A DNA stretch of 64,000 nt from Oceanobacillus zhaokaii (GTDB taxonomy: Bacteria; Bacillota; Bacilli; Bacillales; Amphibacillaceae), in NCBI RefSeq assembly GCF_003352005.1, contig NZ_CP024848.1:505001-569000 (forward strand), in the 5' to 3' direction. Below, in pieces: positions 26,186-36,069 of the stretch (its first letter is position 1; the number at the start of each line of letters is the position of its first letter). Position numbers and translations under genes: made by a program. The notes beneath the pieces are model-generated. The model saw only the letters and a program-made list of their open reading frames with translations, was not told the DNA's origin and ran no database searches.

Positions 26186-26949
26186 TCGATTTCACTCCTA
26201 ACGGTAATTGCTTCCGATTGTAAGTATTTCTTCAGTTCAGGTATGCTTATTTCCTCGTAATGAAAAACGGATGCGGCCAAGGCTGCATCTGCGGCACCTT
26301 CTGTTAAAACTTTTGAAAAATGCTGGATTGTTCCAGCACCGCCGCTGGCAACGATTGGAATGTTAACCGCATCGGCTATAGCCTTCGTTAATGCGATGTT
26401 ATAGCCATCTTTCTCTCCATCAGCATCGATTGCATTTATGACAATTTCTCCCGCTCCGAGCTGTTCGCCACGTTTTGCCCATTCAATTGCATCGATTCCA
26501 GTGTTTGTTCTTCCACCATTAATATAGACCTGCCAATTATTTGCCGTAACTTGTTTTGCATCGATGGAGAGGACGATACATTGACTGCCAAATTTCAATG
26601 CCGCTTCCTTTATGATTTCGGGATTTGATACTGCAGCACTGTTTATCGATACTTTATCTGCACCCGAACGTAACACTTTATGAATATCTTCTATTGTCCG
26701 TATTCCACCACCAACGGTAAAGGGAATGGCAATCTCTCGTGCAACATTCTCCACTACATCGAGGAAAATATCGCGCTTTTCATTTGATGCCGTTATATCA
26801 TAGAAAACAAGCTCATCGGCGCCAGCCTCATTATAGCGTTTCGCTAACTCTACCGGATCAGCGACATCTTGGATATTTTGAAACTTTCTTCCTTTCACAA
26901 CGCGGCCTTTATCAACGTCCAAACATGGAATAATTCGTTTAGCAAGCAT
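26176..26949 (-). CDS. hisF: imidazole glycerol phosphate synthase, cyclase subunit
   Basis: HisF joins PRFAR with ammonia from HisH to form IGP and AICAR. From ATG 26949 (GGAGG nine bases upstream) the protein is 257 residues and starts [20 protein letters not shown], where the Asp of CLD is catalytic. The second catalytic Asp is in VLSIDAK. Phosphate-binding loops VGGGIRT and VASGGAG complete the barrel. The open frame extends 20 codons further into hisA but the family start is clear. hisA and hisF overlap by 11 bases. Confidence 0.97.
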   Translation of the reverse strand: MLAKRIIPCLDVDKGRVVKGRKFQNIQDVADPVELAKRYNEAGADELVFYDITASNEKRDIFLDVVENVAREIAIPFTVGGGIRTIEDIHKVLRSGADKVSINSAAVSNPEIIKEAALKFGSQCIVLSIDAKQVTANNWQVYINGGRTNTGIDAIEWAKRGEQLGAGEIVINAIDADGEKDGYNIALTKAIADAVNIPIVASGGAGTIQHFSKVLTEGAADAALAASVFHYEEISIPELKKYLQSEAITVRSEIEWK

Positions 26950-27661
26950 GCGTATCATCCTCCAGAAGTTCTGTGAATTCAATTGTTCCATCGTATAATG
27001 CCTTGCCAATAATTGCCCCGTAAAGATTCTGTGATGTTAATTTCGCGATATCTTCCTTAGAGGAGACACCACCTGAGGCAATAACATTTATCGATGTTGC
27101 TTCATTAATTGTTTGCAATTCGTCAAAATTAGGGCCTTGAAGCATACCGTCCTTTAAAATATCCGTATAAACAATTGTTTCTACGCCAATATCTTCTAAC
27201 AACTTGACGAGGTTTAGTGCCTTAACTGTACTCGTTTCTGTCCAGCCATCGGTTGCAACGAACCCATTTCTAGCATCTATTGAGACAGCGATTTTAGATC
27301 CATACTGAGCGACCGCTTTTCTTAAAAATTCTTCGTCATTAATTGCAGCAGTACCGATAATTACACGCTCCACACCTGACGAAATATACGCTTCGATTAC
27401 GGATAGCGAACGAATTCCGCCACCAACTTGAACAGGAATTTTCGTATTTGCTGCAATTTCCTTAATTAATGATTGGTTAATCGACTCTCCAGATTTTGCT
27501 CCATCAAGGTCAACGATATGGACATATTCTGCTCCTTTATTTTCCCAGTCTCTAGCAACATCAATTGGTGCGTTACTATAAACCTTCTCTTTATTATAAT
27601 CACCTTGAATGAGGCGAACACATTTGCCTCCTCGTATATCGATTGCTGGAAATAAAATCAT
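26939..27661 (-). CDS. hisA: ProFAR isomerase (phosphoribosylformimino-AICAR ribotide isomerase)
   Basis: HisA performs the Amadori rearrangement of ProFAR to PRFAR. This 240-residue TIM barrel begins [20 protein letters not shown] with the catalytic Asp8. The second acid is in YTDILKDGM, and the phosphate loops QVGGGIRS and ASGGVSS are intact. It overlaps hisH by four bases (ATGA type) and hisF by 11, so translation is coupled. Confidence 0.97.
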   Translation of the reverse strand: MILFPAIDIRGGKCVRLIQGDYNKEKVYSNAPIDVARDWENKGAEYVHIVDLDGAKSGESINQSLIKEIAANTKIPVQVGGGIRSLSVIEAYISSGVERVIIGTAAINDEEFLRKAVAQYGSKIAVSIDARNGFVATDGWTETSTVKALNLVKLLEDIGVETIVYTDILKDGMLQGPNFDELQTINEATSINVIASGGVSSKEDIAKLTSQNLYGAIIGKALYDGTIEFTELLEDDTHAC

Positions 27662-28266
27662 GAAATCAGCTCCCCGTAATTTTTTAATAGTTGGATACCT
27701 GTCGTTCCGCTTTTTTCAGGATGAAATTGCATACCGACAATATTGCCCTTTTTCACGATTGCCGGAATGGTCCCGCCGTATTGTGCACTTGCAACAAGTG
27801 TATCTTTTTCAAAATCCTCTCCTACTGCATAGGAGTGAACGAAGTATACAGAAGGATTATCTGTTAGGTTATTAAGTAAAGAGCTTTCCTGATGCGATGT
27901 CAGCGTGTTCCAACCCATATGAGGAACCTTTACTGTATCTGTTATTCGATTGACACTGCCTTTTAGAAAACCAAGTCCTTCCCAGCTTCCATCTTCAAAT
28001 CCCTGTTCATAGAATAATTGCATGCCTAGACAAATTCCGAGAATCGGTTTCCCAGCATTAATTTCCCGTTTTAATACGGTTACTAAATCCAGTTCGATTA
28101 ATGCATCCATCGCATCCTTAAATGCGCCTACACCCGGAAGAATAATCGATTTCGCATCACGAATGACTTTTGGATCTATTGTCAATTCTGATTCAAGATT
28201 AAGCTTGTCTAAGGCAAATTGCAGGCTTTTAATGTTACCAGCGCCATAATCGATAATTGCAATCAT
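27658..28266 (-). CDS. hisH: imidazole glycerol phosphate synthase, glutaminase subunit
   Basis: HisH is the class I glutaminase that feeds ammonia to HisF. The 202 residues contain the start IAIIDYGAGNIKSL, the oxyanion strand LPGVGAF, the nucleophile Cys in GICLGMQLFYE and the His-Glu pair in MQFHPEKSG. It is translationally coupled to hisA. The 54-bp gap from hisB is the longest internal spacing in the operon. Confidence 0.97.
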   Translation of the reverse strand: MIAIIDYGAGNIKSLQFALDKLNLESELTIDPKVIRDAKSIILPGVGAFKDAMDALIELDLVTVLKREINAGKPILGICLGMQLFYEQGFEDGSWEGLGFLKGSVNRITDTVKVPHMGWNTLTSHQESSLLNNLTDNPSVYFVHSYAVGEDFEKDTLVASAQYGGTIPAIVKKGNIVGMQFHPEKSGTTGIQLLKNYGELIS

Positions 28267-28320
28267 TGTTCATTCCCCTGTTCTTATTCAAAGTTTAACT
28301 TTCCTATGCATCGTCTATAA

Positions 28321-28905
28321 TTAAAGCGATCCCTTTGTCGATGGGACACCTTCAATTCTTGGATTTATCATACTTGCTTGATCAAGTGCACGGCCAACTC
28401 CTTTAAAGATCGATTCAATGATATGGTGTGTGTTTCTTCCGTATTCGAGATTGATATGGAGGTTCACCTTCGCGTTGCTTACAAAGGCTTGAAAGAACTC
28501 CTCGACAAGCTCCGTATCGAAATTGCCAACCTTATCTTTCAATCCATCTACATTGAAAACAAGATAGGACCGGCCACTAATATCAAGCGTAACATTTGAT
28601 AATGCTTCGTCCATGGGTGTTGTAATATTTGCGTAACGGGTAATTCCTTCTTTATTTCCTAATGCTTCATTAAATGCTTGCCCGAGCGCGATACCAATAT
28701 CCTCTACTGAATGATGCTGATCGACTTCTAAATCGCCATCACAACGAACATCGAGATTAAACAAACCATGCTTCGTCATTAGTGTTAACATATGATCGAA
28801 GAAGCCTACGCCAGTATTAATAGAGGAAGTACCATTTCCATCTATATAAAAATCTAATTGGATTGCGGTTTCCTTTGTTGTTCGAGTAATTTTCGCATTA
28901 CGCAT
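28321..28905 (-). CDS. hisB: imidazoleglycerol-phosphate dehydratase
   Basis: HisB is the Mn-dependent dehydratase of step 6; no phosphatase domain is fused, as usual in Firmicutes. From ATG 28905 (AGAAAGG nine bases upstream) it is 194 residues. ATG 28914 is an alternative. The metal-binding motifs are GFFDHMLT, DQHHSVEDIGIALG, and EYGRNTHHIIESIFKGV. The Tyr-Arg seen in EYGRNTHH is a small variation on the usual ...ARNxHH. The 5' end overlaps hisD. Confidence 0.95.
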   Translation of the reverse strand: MRNAKITRTTKETAIQLDFYIDGNGTSSINTGVGFFDHMLTLMTKHGLFNLDVRCDGDLEVDQHHSVEDIGIALGQAFNEALGNKEGITRYANITTPMDEALSNVTLDISGRSYLVFNVDGLKDKVGNFDTELVEEFFQAFVSNAKVNLHINLEYGRNTHHIIESIFKGVGRALDQASMINPRIEGVPSTKGSL

Positions 28906-30184
28906 TTGGCTCATCCTTTCTAATTGCAATCGAATTCGCATGTGCTGTTAAACCTTCCACATTTGCTATCGTTATAATCGAATCACTAGCTCTTTGTAAT
29001 GCTTCCTTCGAATAGCGAATAATGCTGGATTTCTTTACAAAATCATATACACCAAGTGGGGAAGCGAAACGTGCAGTTCCATTCGTTGGTAATGTATGAT
29101 TTGGTCCGGCAAAGTAATCACCAAGTGGTTCAGGTGAATAATTGCCGAGGAAAATAGCCCCAGCATGTTTAATCTCATCTAAACTTTCAGTCGGATTGGA
29201 AATCATTAACTGTAAATGCTCGGGTGCAATTTCATTTACGATATCAAGTGCTGCTTTTAGTGAATCGGCGACGATGATTTTTCCATTTTGTTCTACTGAT
29301 TGTTGAATAATTGCTTTTCTTTCAAGAGATTCTGTCTGACTTTCTACTTCTGCTTTTATTTTCTCTGCTATTTCCTTGCTTGTCGTCACACAGATTGCAC
29401 TTGCTGATTCATCATGCTCTGCCTGTGATAGCAGGTCAGCTGCAATAAAGCTAGGTGGGGCTGTTTCGTCTGCTACGACACATATTTCACTTGGACCAGC
29501 AATCATATCAATTGCTACATCACCGAAAACCCATTTCTTTGCACGGGCGACAAAGGCGTTCCCTGGACCGACAATTTTATCGACTTTATGGACCGTTTCT
29601 GTCCCGTAAGCAAGAGCGGCAATTGCTTGGGCACCACCAACCTTATAAATCGTCTTGATACCGAGCATGTCAGCTGCAACAAGGACGTATGGATTAACCT
29701 TTCCATCTGTTTGTGGAGGTGTAGTGATAACAATGTTTCCTACTCCAGCTATTTGAGCAGGGATGACATTCATCAAAACGGTTGATGGATAGGCAGCCTT
29801 GCCACCGGGAATATAGATACCAGCATGATCGAGTGGTGTAAGTTTTTGTCCTAAGAGAATTCCGGGTTGTTTATTGATAAACCAAGAGTTTTCCTTTTGT
29901 GCAAGATGAAAGTCTGTAATATTATGTCTAGCTTGTTGTAATGCAGGTAAAAAACTGGCATCAACAAGGGCTCTTGCTTCGCCAAATTCTTCCGCAGTGA
30001 CGATGAAGTTTTCCAATCTAATTCCATCGAAATTCTCCGTATAGGATTGAAGAGCTTGGTCCCCATTTGCTCGGACCTGATTAATGATTTCCAAAACTGC
30101 TTGATCAAGTGCCGCTTCATTCTCAATGACAGTGGAGCGGTCTTTAGTTGCTTTCCAGAACTGTTCTGCTGTTACGATTCTCAT
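28898..30184 (-). CDS. hisD: histidinol dehydrogenase
   Basis: HisD makes the last two oxidations, histidinol to histidine, with NAD and zinc. The 428 residues are full length. The key motifs are IPGGKAAYPSTVLMN, VGGAQAIAALAYGT, KIVGPGNAFVARAKK, MIAGPSEICVVAD, the zinc-site LLSQAEHDESA, PEHLQLM and GPNHTLPT. hisB overlaps its 3' end, and hisG lies 6 bases upstream. Confidence 0.97.
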   Translation of the reverse strand: MRIVTAEQFWKATKDRSTVIENEAALDQAVLEIINQVRANGDQALQSYTENFDGIRLENFIVTAEEFGEARALVDASFLPALQQARHNITDFHLAQKENSWFINKQPGILLGQKLTPLDHAGIYIPGGKAAYPSTVLMNVIPAQIAGVGNIVITTPPQTDGKVNPYVLVAADMLGIKTIYKVGGAQAIAALAYGTETVHKVDKIVGPGNAFVARAKKWVFGDVAIDMIAGPSEICVVADETAPPSFIAADLLSQAEHDESASAICVTTSKEIAEKIKAEVESQTESLERKAIIQQSVEQNGKIIVADSLKAALDIVNEIAPEHLQLMISNPTESLDEIKHAGAIFLGNYSPEPLGDYFAGPNHTLPTNGTARFASPLGVYDFVKKSSIIRYSKEALQRASDSIITIANVEGLTAHANSIAIRKDEPNA

Positions 30185-30190
30185 TCCAAA

Positions 30191-30817
30191 TCACTCCAAT
30201 GCCCGCTTTAATTGATTGATAAACTGATTGACTTGCATTGACTTTGTTGCAAAGCTTGCTTTATTAACAATTAATCTCGTACTGATCGTTTCAATATCCT
30301 CCAGGACAGATAAGTCGTTTTCTCTCAAAGTATTACCTGTTTCAACGATATCGACAATATAATCGGCTAAGCCAATCAATGGCGCTAATTCAACAGAACC
30401 ATTTAATTTTACGATTTCAATCGGTTGCCCTTTTTTCTTGAAATGCTTCTTTGCAATGTTCGGGTACTTAGTTGCTATTGTTAGTTTCTGATTGTCTGAT
30501 GGTTGATGGTCAGCCTTTCCAGCAACAGAAAATTTACATTTACCAATCTTTAAATCTAGTAATTCATATACATCTGCAAGTGATTCTAAAATATTATCCT
30601 TACCGACGATGCCAATATCTGCAGCACCTTTCTCTACATAGGTTGGGACGTCTACAGCTTTCACAAAAATTACCTTAATTGATTGATCTAAATTATGAAA
30701 AACTAGCTTCCTGCTTTCTTCAGTCAGCTCGGGGAAATGCTCGCCGGTTTTTTCAAGCAGGGAAATCGTTTGCTTTGCAGGTCTCCCTTTTGCTAAAGCT
30801 AATGTGATCTGTTCCAA
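30191..30817 (-). CDS. hisG: ATP phosphoribosyltransferase catalytic subunit, short form
   Basis: HisG makes phosphoribosyl-ATP, the first committed step. At 208 residues it is the short form, which lacks the C-terminal regulatory domain and needs HisZ for activity and feedback control. Motifs include ALAKGRPAKQTISLL, GIVGKDNI, and the PRPP-binding stretch ADYIVDIVETGNTLREN (E-T-G-N-T-L core). The stop of hisZ and the start of hisG are adjacent, as expected for subunits of one complex. Confidence 0.96.
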   Translation of the reverse strand: MEQITLALAKGRPAKQTISLLEKTGEHFPELTEESRKLVFHNLDQSIKVIFVKAVDVPTYVEKGAADIGIVGKDNILESLADVYELLDLKIGKCKFSVAGKADHQPSDNQKLTIATKYPNIAKKHFKKKGQPIEIVKLNGSVELAPLIGLADYIVDIVETGNTLRENDLSVLEDIETISTRLIVNKASFATKSMQVNQFINQLKRALE

Positions 30818-32047
30818 TTATTTCCCCTCCTTAATAGTTAGACACTTGCTTACAAGATCATCGGCACTTGCAAAGGCATATGATTCTTTTTCAGTAATTA
30901 GCTGCTGCTCAGCTTCTGTATAATTTACGATAGCGGTTTTGGCACTATTTGTATCAGCGTCCTCTATTAAATAAGTTAATACCTGTAATCCTTCATTCCG
31001 TAATCGGTATGCTGTTTGAAGGGCAGCCTTTTGCTTGGTTTTGTCATATTTAATAATAAAATCAGGCCCAATTTCTACAATTGCTTTCCCTTGCTGTTGC
31101 AATGCATGGACAAGGTAATCGACCTCGAATGCAAAGCCAATAGCGGGAGTCGCATCTCCAAATTGCTTCCCGAGATGGTCATAGCGTCCACCCATTAAGA
31201 CTGGCTTCCCGATACTATCGAGAAATCCTTGAAAGATGATGCCAGAATAATAATCCATATTGTTAATTAATCCAAGATTCAATACAATGGAATCAGCAAC
31301 ACCGTAATCCTCAAGTACATCATATACATCTATGATATTTTGCAGCACCTGTTGCATTGAAGCGTTTCGGATAATTTTTCTTGCTTCGTTGATAACGTCC
31401 GCTGGATTACCATACATCATTGGAATCAACTGAATCGCATTTCGTAAATCATCTGCAAGGCCAAGCCCTTTTAGAAAAGGCTCGATTTCAACCAAGTTTT
31501 TTGAATGAATATATGTTTGCAGCGTCTCAAACTGGGTTTGATTTAAGTCTGCTTGTTGAATTAATTCTTTGAAAAAACCAGCATGGCCCAGCTCAATCTT
31601 AAAATTCTTAAAGCCTAAATCTTTTAATGTGTGAATCGCCAAGACGATTACTTCCGCATCAGCCTCAGGACTTCTATCACCAAAGAGTTCTACCCCAGCC
31701 TGTGTACTTTCTTTTTGATCAATTTGTTCAATTGACTGGCGGAAAACATCCAGTACATAGAAGAGTCGCTGGTTGGTTGTTGCTGTGTTCATTCGAGCAA
31801 GCGGAATCGTAACATCCGGTCTAAGCACTAATACTTTTCCAGAAGTATCGATGACTTTAATCATCTCATCTTTATTTACGGTACCAGTAATATTGGAATA
31901 CAAGTCATATTGCTCAAAGGTAGAAGTTCTTACTTGTTTATATCCGTATGTAGAAAAGCGATTTATAAAAGTTGCGATGAGCTGCTCTCTCATTTGAAAA
32001 TCTTCAACGTTTGAATTTTTATTCTGACTTAGAACATACTTTTGCAT
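30818..32047 (-). CDS. hisZ: ATP phosphoribosyltransferase regulatory subunit
   Basis: HisZ is a histidyl-tRNA synthetase-like protein without the anticodon domain that forms a hetero-octamer with short HisG and senses histidine. The 409 residues contain HisRS-like motif 2 VLRPDVTIPLARM, the ELGHAGFFKEL helix, MDYYSGIIFQGF and GGRYDHLGKQFG. It is the first gene of the hisZGDBHAFI operon. ATG 32047 has AAAGGAGAATCG upstream, and the promoter is about 240 bp further away. Confidence 0.95.
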   Translation of the reverse strand: MQKYVLSQNKNSNVEDFQMREQLIATFINRFSTYGYKQVRTSTFEQYDLYSNITGTVNKDEMIKVIDTSGKVLVLRPDVTIPLARMNTATTNQRLFYVLDVFRQSIEQIDQKESTQAGVELFGDRSPEADAEVIVLAIHTLKDLGFKNFKIELGHAGFFKELIQQADLNQTQFETLQTYIHSKNLVEIEPFLKGLGLADDLRNAIQLIPMMYGNPADVINEARKIIRNASMQQVLQNIIDVYDVLEDYGVADSIVLNLGLINNMDYYSGIIFQGFLDSIGKPVLMGGRYDHLGKQFGDATPAIGFAFEVDYLVHALQQQGKAIVEIGPDFIIKYDKTKQKAALQTAYRLRNEGLQVLTYLIEDADTNSAKTAIVNYTEAEQQLITEKESYAFASADDLVSKCLTIKEGK

Positions 32048-32408
32048 TACGATTCTCCTTTATGTCTTAATAAGAAAGTCTAGAATTCCTTCGTATAATT
32101 GTTTTGATAGATCGGCCTATCTCAGCTGCAGCGCCCTGTCAGACCTCTCTCAATACATGAAAATCCGTTTCTTCATGAAAGAGTTTCTCTTACTCAGTGC
32201 AGCGCAATATATACGCAATTTAACAGGTGCTTTCGCTCTTAATAATTTCACTTCATTACTTTATCGCTTTATCTCACTAAAGTTATATAGTATTATATTC
32301 AGTATAATTAAAATTGTCAAGAACAAAAGCGGAAGTGACTGTTTCTGCATTAGAGGTATTACAGTCAAATTTTATAATTTCTTAACTTAAGTAAAGGGAG
32401 TGTTATTT
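32048..32408. promoter_or_regulatory. his operon leader and promoter; hisZ-hisJ divergent region
   Basis: On the minus strand TTGACA (32320-32315) and TATAAT (32297-32292) are exactly 17 bp apart, a perfect consensus promoter for hisZ. The predicted transcript has an untranslated leader of about 240 nt. It contains small hairpins (CATGAA/TTCATG near 32165 and GATAG/CTATC near 32115), a stretch at 32122-32160 like the start of repeat family C, but no T-box core AGGGTGG. hisJ starts on the other side behind AAAGGGAG. Confidence 0.75.
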
Positions 32409-33206
32409 ATGTTTGATTACCATATTCATAGTGATTTTTCTGCTGATTGTGAAACGAAAATGGAGACAACAATTGAGAAGGCAATTGAAATTGGACTAGA
32501 GGAAATCTGTTTCACGGAGCATATTGATTATGATTATCCAGACAAGGATTGGATTTTTGAATTTGATTTAGCAGCATATGATCAAAAAATCAAAAGAATG
32601 CAGGATATATATGAAGGCCGGATTCGAATTAAAAAAGGAGTAGAAATTGGACTTCAGCCCCATTTGCTCGATCGATACGAAGCATTAATGAATCAAGAGT
32701 CATTTGATTTTGTTATTTGCTCCATGCATGCGACAGAGGGGAAGGATCTTCATTCAGGTGAATTTTTCCAAGGGAAAACAGTGGAGGATGCATATCAAAT
32801 CTATTATGAAGAATTACTAAGCTGTATTAAGAAATATAAGGAATTTAGTATCTTGGGACATCTGGATTTAGTAAAGCGCTATACAAAGGAAAAGAGCAGC
32901 GATAATTTTCATTCGATTATTCGGGAGATCTTTAATGAAATTATTCCTGCTGGAAAAGGGATTGAATTAAATACATCAGGCTACCGCTATGGACTCGAAG
33001 GTGGTATGCCAAGCGCGGATATATTGACAATGTATAAGGAGTGTGGCGGCGAAATTATCACACTTGGATCTGATTCTCACGTTGAAACAACGCTTGCTTA
33101 TGAGTTTAAACAATCACTTGTGTTATTGCAGGAAATTGGCTTTCGTCATGTTGCAACATTTGATCATGGAAAACCAACGTATCATTCGATTGAGAAGTTA
33201 ATCTAG
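32409..33206 (+). CDS. hisJ: histidinol-phosphatase, PHP family
   Basis: HisJ removes phosphate from histidinol phosphate, the step missing from the adjacent operon. From ATG 32409 (AAAGGGAG nine bases upstream) it has 265 residues; GTG 32400 is also in frame. PHP metal-site motifs are present: DYHIHSDFSAD, FTEHIDYD, GVEIGLQPH, ICSMHATEG, LGHLDLV, and GSDSHVE. It is transcribed divergently from hisZ across a shared 360-bp region, so co-regulation is likely. Confidence 0.93.
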   Translation: MFDYHIHSDFSADCETKMETTIEKAIEIGLEEICFTEHIDYDYPDKDWIFEFDLAAYDQKIKRMQDIYEGRIRIKKGVEIGLQPHLLDRYEALMNQESFDFVICSMHATEGKDLHSGEFFQGKTVEDAYQIYYEELLSCIKKYKEFSILGHLDLVKRYTKEKSSDNFHSIIREIFNEIIPAGKGIELNTSGYRYGLEGGMPSADILTMYKECGGEIITLGSDSHVETTLAYEFKQSLVLLQEIGFRHVATFDHGKPTYHSIEKLI

Positions 33207-33295
33207 TGTTCATATAATAGTTAAATCTCCAACCGATATTATTAATGTTTCATGTTATAATGTGGTTAAAATATAATTTTAGCTGGTGTTAAATC

Positions 33296-33676
33296 ATGAT
33301 TCATTTGAAAAAGGCATTATTAATAATCGCAGGTACAATTTCATTAGGTTTAGGCATATTAGGTATCTTTCTACCGCTGCTTCCGACAACGCCTCTCCTG
33401 CTGCTTGCGGCTGCATGCTATGTACGCAGTTCCGAACGCTTATATAATTGGTTAATTACGAATAAATATTTTGGTCCATATATATTAAATTATCGACAAG
33501 GAAAAGGAATCCCGTTACAAGCGAAGGTCGTTGCTGTTTCCGTATTGTGGATTTCGATGTTATTTACGATTATCTTCGTCATTCCATTAATGGCAGTTAA
33601 AATATTGTTATTCTTAATTGGGTCTTATTTTACATGGTTTATTTTGAAGCAGAAAACATTAAAGAAAAACGCTTAA
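33296..33676 (+). CDS. YbaN-like membrane protein (DUF454)
   Basis: A 126-residue inner-membrane protein with the DUF454/YbaN signature GIFLPLLPTTPLLLLAAACY and SSERLYNWL. Membrane helices are at about 8-30, 33-45 and 75-115. The function of the family is unknown. Its 3' end lies in front of the alpha/beta hydrolase with no gap, so the two are probably one transcript. Confidence 0.88.
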   Translation: MIHLKKALLIIAGTISLGLGILGIFLPLLPTTPLLLLAAACYVRSSERLYNWLITNKYFGPYILNYRQGKGIPLQAKVVAVSVLWISMLFTIIFVIPLMAVKILLFLIGSYFTWFILKQKTLKKNA

Positions 33677-33690
33677 ATGAGGGGTATTTT

Positions 33691-34494
33691 TTGAAACAAA
33701 GAAGTAAGATAAGTATTGCGATACTAATTGCCATTATTATTTGTGGAATGGTAGAGATTAGACAGGCAAGGACTGAATTATCCTTAACAGATCCAATTGT
33801 ATTTGTCCATGGCTATAAAGGGACAGAGAATTCCTTTGGCTATATGCTCGATCGTTTTGAAAAAGAATACCACTTTGGGAATAAAGGGCTTCTTTATTAT
33901 GTAAGCGCCAATGGACATCTGCATGATTATATTATAGATGCAGAGAAATCTGGCCCAAATTTCATTCAAGTCGTATTGGAGAATAATCGTGATGATTTCG
34001 CTGATAGTACAGATTACCTCGCCTCCGTTATGCACCATCTAAAGGAGAAATATGGAATTGAATCAGTCAACCTTGTTGGCCATTCAATGGGTGGAATTAT
34101 TTCAATGAAATATATAATGGGATATATGGGGCAAGAGTATCCGAACGTTGATAAATTAATCACAATTGGCAGTCCGTTTGATGGGATATATAGCCAAGAA
34201 TACTTTCAAATAAACGTTGATGAAGCGGCAACTGATTTGATGCCTAATTCACTTGCACTTGAGCTGCTTCACGCTAGTACCTTTCCTAAAGGTGTGAATG
34301 TGTTAAGTATTGGCAGCACAGGTGATGTAGTGGCTGTTCCTGAAAGTGTAGCGACGTTAAGAAGCATTGTTCCCGAACAACAATTACAGGAAGTAATGAT
34401 TAAGGATGAGAATCTTGGTCATAGTGCATTGCATGAAAGTGCAGAAGTAGATAAATTAATTCACTCATTTTTGTGGCAAGATGGGCTGCAATAA
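33691..34494 (+). CDS. alpha/beta hydrolase, DUF915 family
   Basis: About 267 residues. I place the start at TTG 33691, behind AATGAGGGG; the open frame extends back into the YbaN-like gene. An N-terminal membrane helix or uncleaved signal (about 5-22) is followed by an alpha/beta hydrolase domain. The oxyanion strand is VFVHGYKG, the nucleophile elbow is GHSMGG, and the catalytic His is likely in NLGHSALH. DUF915 proteins are extracellular lipase/esterase-like enzymes of Firmicutes. The substrate is unknown. Confidence 0.86.
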   Translation: MKQRSKISIAILIAIIICGMVEIRQARTELSLTDPIVFVHGYKGTENSFGYMLDRFEKEYHFGNKGLLYYVSANGHLHDYIIDAEKSGPNFIQVVLENNRDDFADSTDYLASVMHHLKEKYGIESVNLVGHSMGGIISMKYIMGYMGQEYPNVDKLITIGSPFDGIYSQEYFQINVDEAATDLMPNSLALELLHASTFPKGVNVLSIGSTGDVVAVPESVATLRSIVPEQQLQEVMIKDENLGHSALHESAEVDKLIHSFLWQDGLQ

Positions 34495-34516
34495 CTTACA
34501 ATATAGAAATGCAATA

Positions 34517-34546
34517 ATGGATCACCATTTTTATGGTGATCTTTTG
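34517..34546 (+). terminator. intrinsic terminator
   Basis: GATCACCAT (34520-34528) and ATGGTGATC (34533-34541) form a 9-bp stem with a four-base loop, followed by TTTT. Confidence 0.8.
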
Positions 34547-34660
34547 GGCAGGGTAAAAAGTCTAAGCTTCTTGCTGTATTAATACAAATCAGGCTGGACA
34601 TAAGATTAATTTTAGAATCGAATAATCTTAAGGAATATCTAATTTAAAGGAATGATAGGT

Positions 34661-35578
34661 TTGGCTAACAATCATCATATTTATGATAAATTAATAAATA
34701 TTACAGCTGCAGAGCATGTGCTTGTGAATGAACAGTTAAAGCATCATACGTACACACACCTTGGTGGCATGGCTGATTTCTATGTGACACCGGAAAGCTA
34801 TGAGCAGGTACAGGAAATTGTAAAACTGGCAAACGAAGAAAATATTGCTTTCACATTATTAGGCAATGGGTCGAATCTTATAGTTAAAGATGGCGGCATT
34901 CGCGGGATTGTCATGAACTTGCAAAAGTTAAATGAGGTTAGAATAGAGGGTAATAATCTGATTGCTCAAAGTGGTGCACGAATAATTGATGCTTCAAGGG
35001 AGGCACTTCAAGTGAATCTTTCTGGTCTAGAATTTGCGTGCGGAATCCCTGGATCTGTCGGTGGTGCTTTATTCATGAACGCAGGAGCATACGGCGGGGA
35101 AGTAAAAGACGTGCTAGTGAGTACACTGGTTGTTAATCGAGAAGGCGATCTCCTTACTTTATCTGCAGAAGAGTTAGATTTAGCATACCGCACGAGCAAC
35201 ATTCCAGATAATGGTTATATCGTACTCGAAGCTAATTTTGCATTAAAGGAAGCACAATATGAAGCGATTAAGGAAGTAATGGATGATCTGACCTATAAAC
35301 GGGAATCGAAGCAACCATTAGAGTATCCATCTTGTGGAAGTGTCTTTAAACGCCCACCAGGTTATTTTGCAGGAAAACTAATCCAAGATAGTAACCTGCA
35401 AGGTAAGCAAATAGGCGGAGCACAAGTATCGCTTAAGCATGCCGGCTTTATTGTCAACAAGGATAATGCAACAGCAAAGGAATATATCAACTTGATTCAA
35501 TACGTGCAAGCGACCGTTAAAGAGAAGTTCGGTGTTGAACTGGAACGTGAAGTAAAAATTATCGGTGAAGATTTATAG
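34661..35578 (+). CDS. murB: UDP-N-acetylenolpyruvoylglucosamine reductase
   Basis: MurB reduces UDP-GlcNAc-enolpyruvate to UDP-MurNAc, an essential step of peptidoglycan synthesis, with FAD and NADPH. The frame of about 305 residues has the FAD motifs THLGGMADFYV, LLGNGSNLIVKDGGIRG and GLEFACGIPGSVGGALFMNAGAYGGE (core IPGSVGGALFMNAGAYGG), and the catalytic Ser in PSCGSVFKRP. I choose TTG 34661 because AAAGG is at a proper distance. ATG 34652 is only one base after it. Single gene with its own terminator. Confidence 0.95.
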   Translation: MANNHHIYDKLINITAAEHVLVNEQLKHHTYTHLGGMADFYVTPESYEQVQEIVKLANEENIAFTLLGNGSNLIVKDGGIRGIVMNLQKLNEVRIEGNNLIAQSGARIIDASREALQVNLSGLEFACGIPGSVGGALFMNAGAYGGEVKDVLVSTLVVNREGDLLTLSAEELDLAYRTSNIPDNGYIVLEANFALKEAQYEAIKEVMDDLTYKRESKQPLEYPSCGSVFKRPPGYFAGKLIQDSNLQGKQIGGAQVSLKHAGFIVNKDNATAKEYINLIQYVQATVKEKFGVELEREVKIIGEDL

Positions 35579-35582
35579 AAAA

Positions 35583-35625
35583 AACAAAAACTGCAATCAT
35601 CAAAAGATGGCTGCGGTTTTTTTCT
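35583..35625 (+). terminator. intrinsic terminator after murB
   Basis: AAACTGCAATCATC pairs with GATGGCTGCGGTTT through a 14-bp stem including wobble pairs, around AAAA, and is followed by a T tract. Confidence 0.8.
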
Positions 35626-35844
35626 AGGCTTTTTTGTAGGGTCTGTTGCAATATAACTAAACAGTGAACTAGTTGTGATGTGAATTTCTAAAGAAAAATC
35701 TTTGTGGCTGTAATGCAACTTCGTTAGAAAATGTTCCTTCATTTTTGAATATGTCTTCTGTCTTCGGCTTCAATAAATAGCTATGTGAGAGGGAAATGCT
35801 GTCTTATTTAATAAGGAGATAAAATTTGTTTTTCTCGCACTATC

Positions 35845-35928
35845 TCAGCGGAGAAAATACACGAAGACTCCTGCTGGAGGAAGGGTCACCAGCCCCCCGC
35901 GGAAAGCGTAGTGTATTTTCGGAGCGGT
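35845..35928 (+). repeat. dispersed repeat family B
   Basis: The element runs CTCAGCGGAGAAAATACACG, AAGACTCCTGC, CCCCGCGGAAAGCG, and closes with inverted AGTGTATTTTCGGAGCGG. It fills the middle of the 491-bp gap 35579-36069. The flanks hold the murB terminator and A/T-rich sequence before a 54-codon gene; I see nothing else there. Confidence 0.8.
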
Positions 35929-36069
35929 AAGCAAGGAAGTCATAAAATCTGCCAATTGGAAAATAAATAATCAGAGATTTGAAATTGCCAGTAGAATTAT
36001 TGAAAATGCTTTCGTAGTAGGTTAAGCTAATAGATGTATGGACAGTAAACATGAGGGGAGAAATAGGGA

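Noticed and set aside
32048..32290. Histidine T-box in the his leader
   Set aside because: The AGGGTGG core and a terminator helix were not found on the minus strand; only small hairpins are visible.
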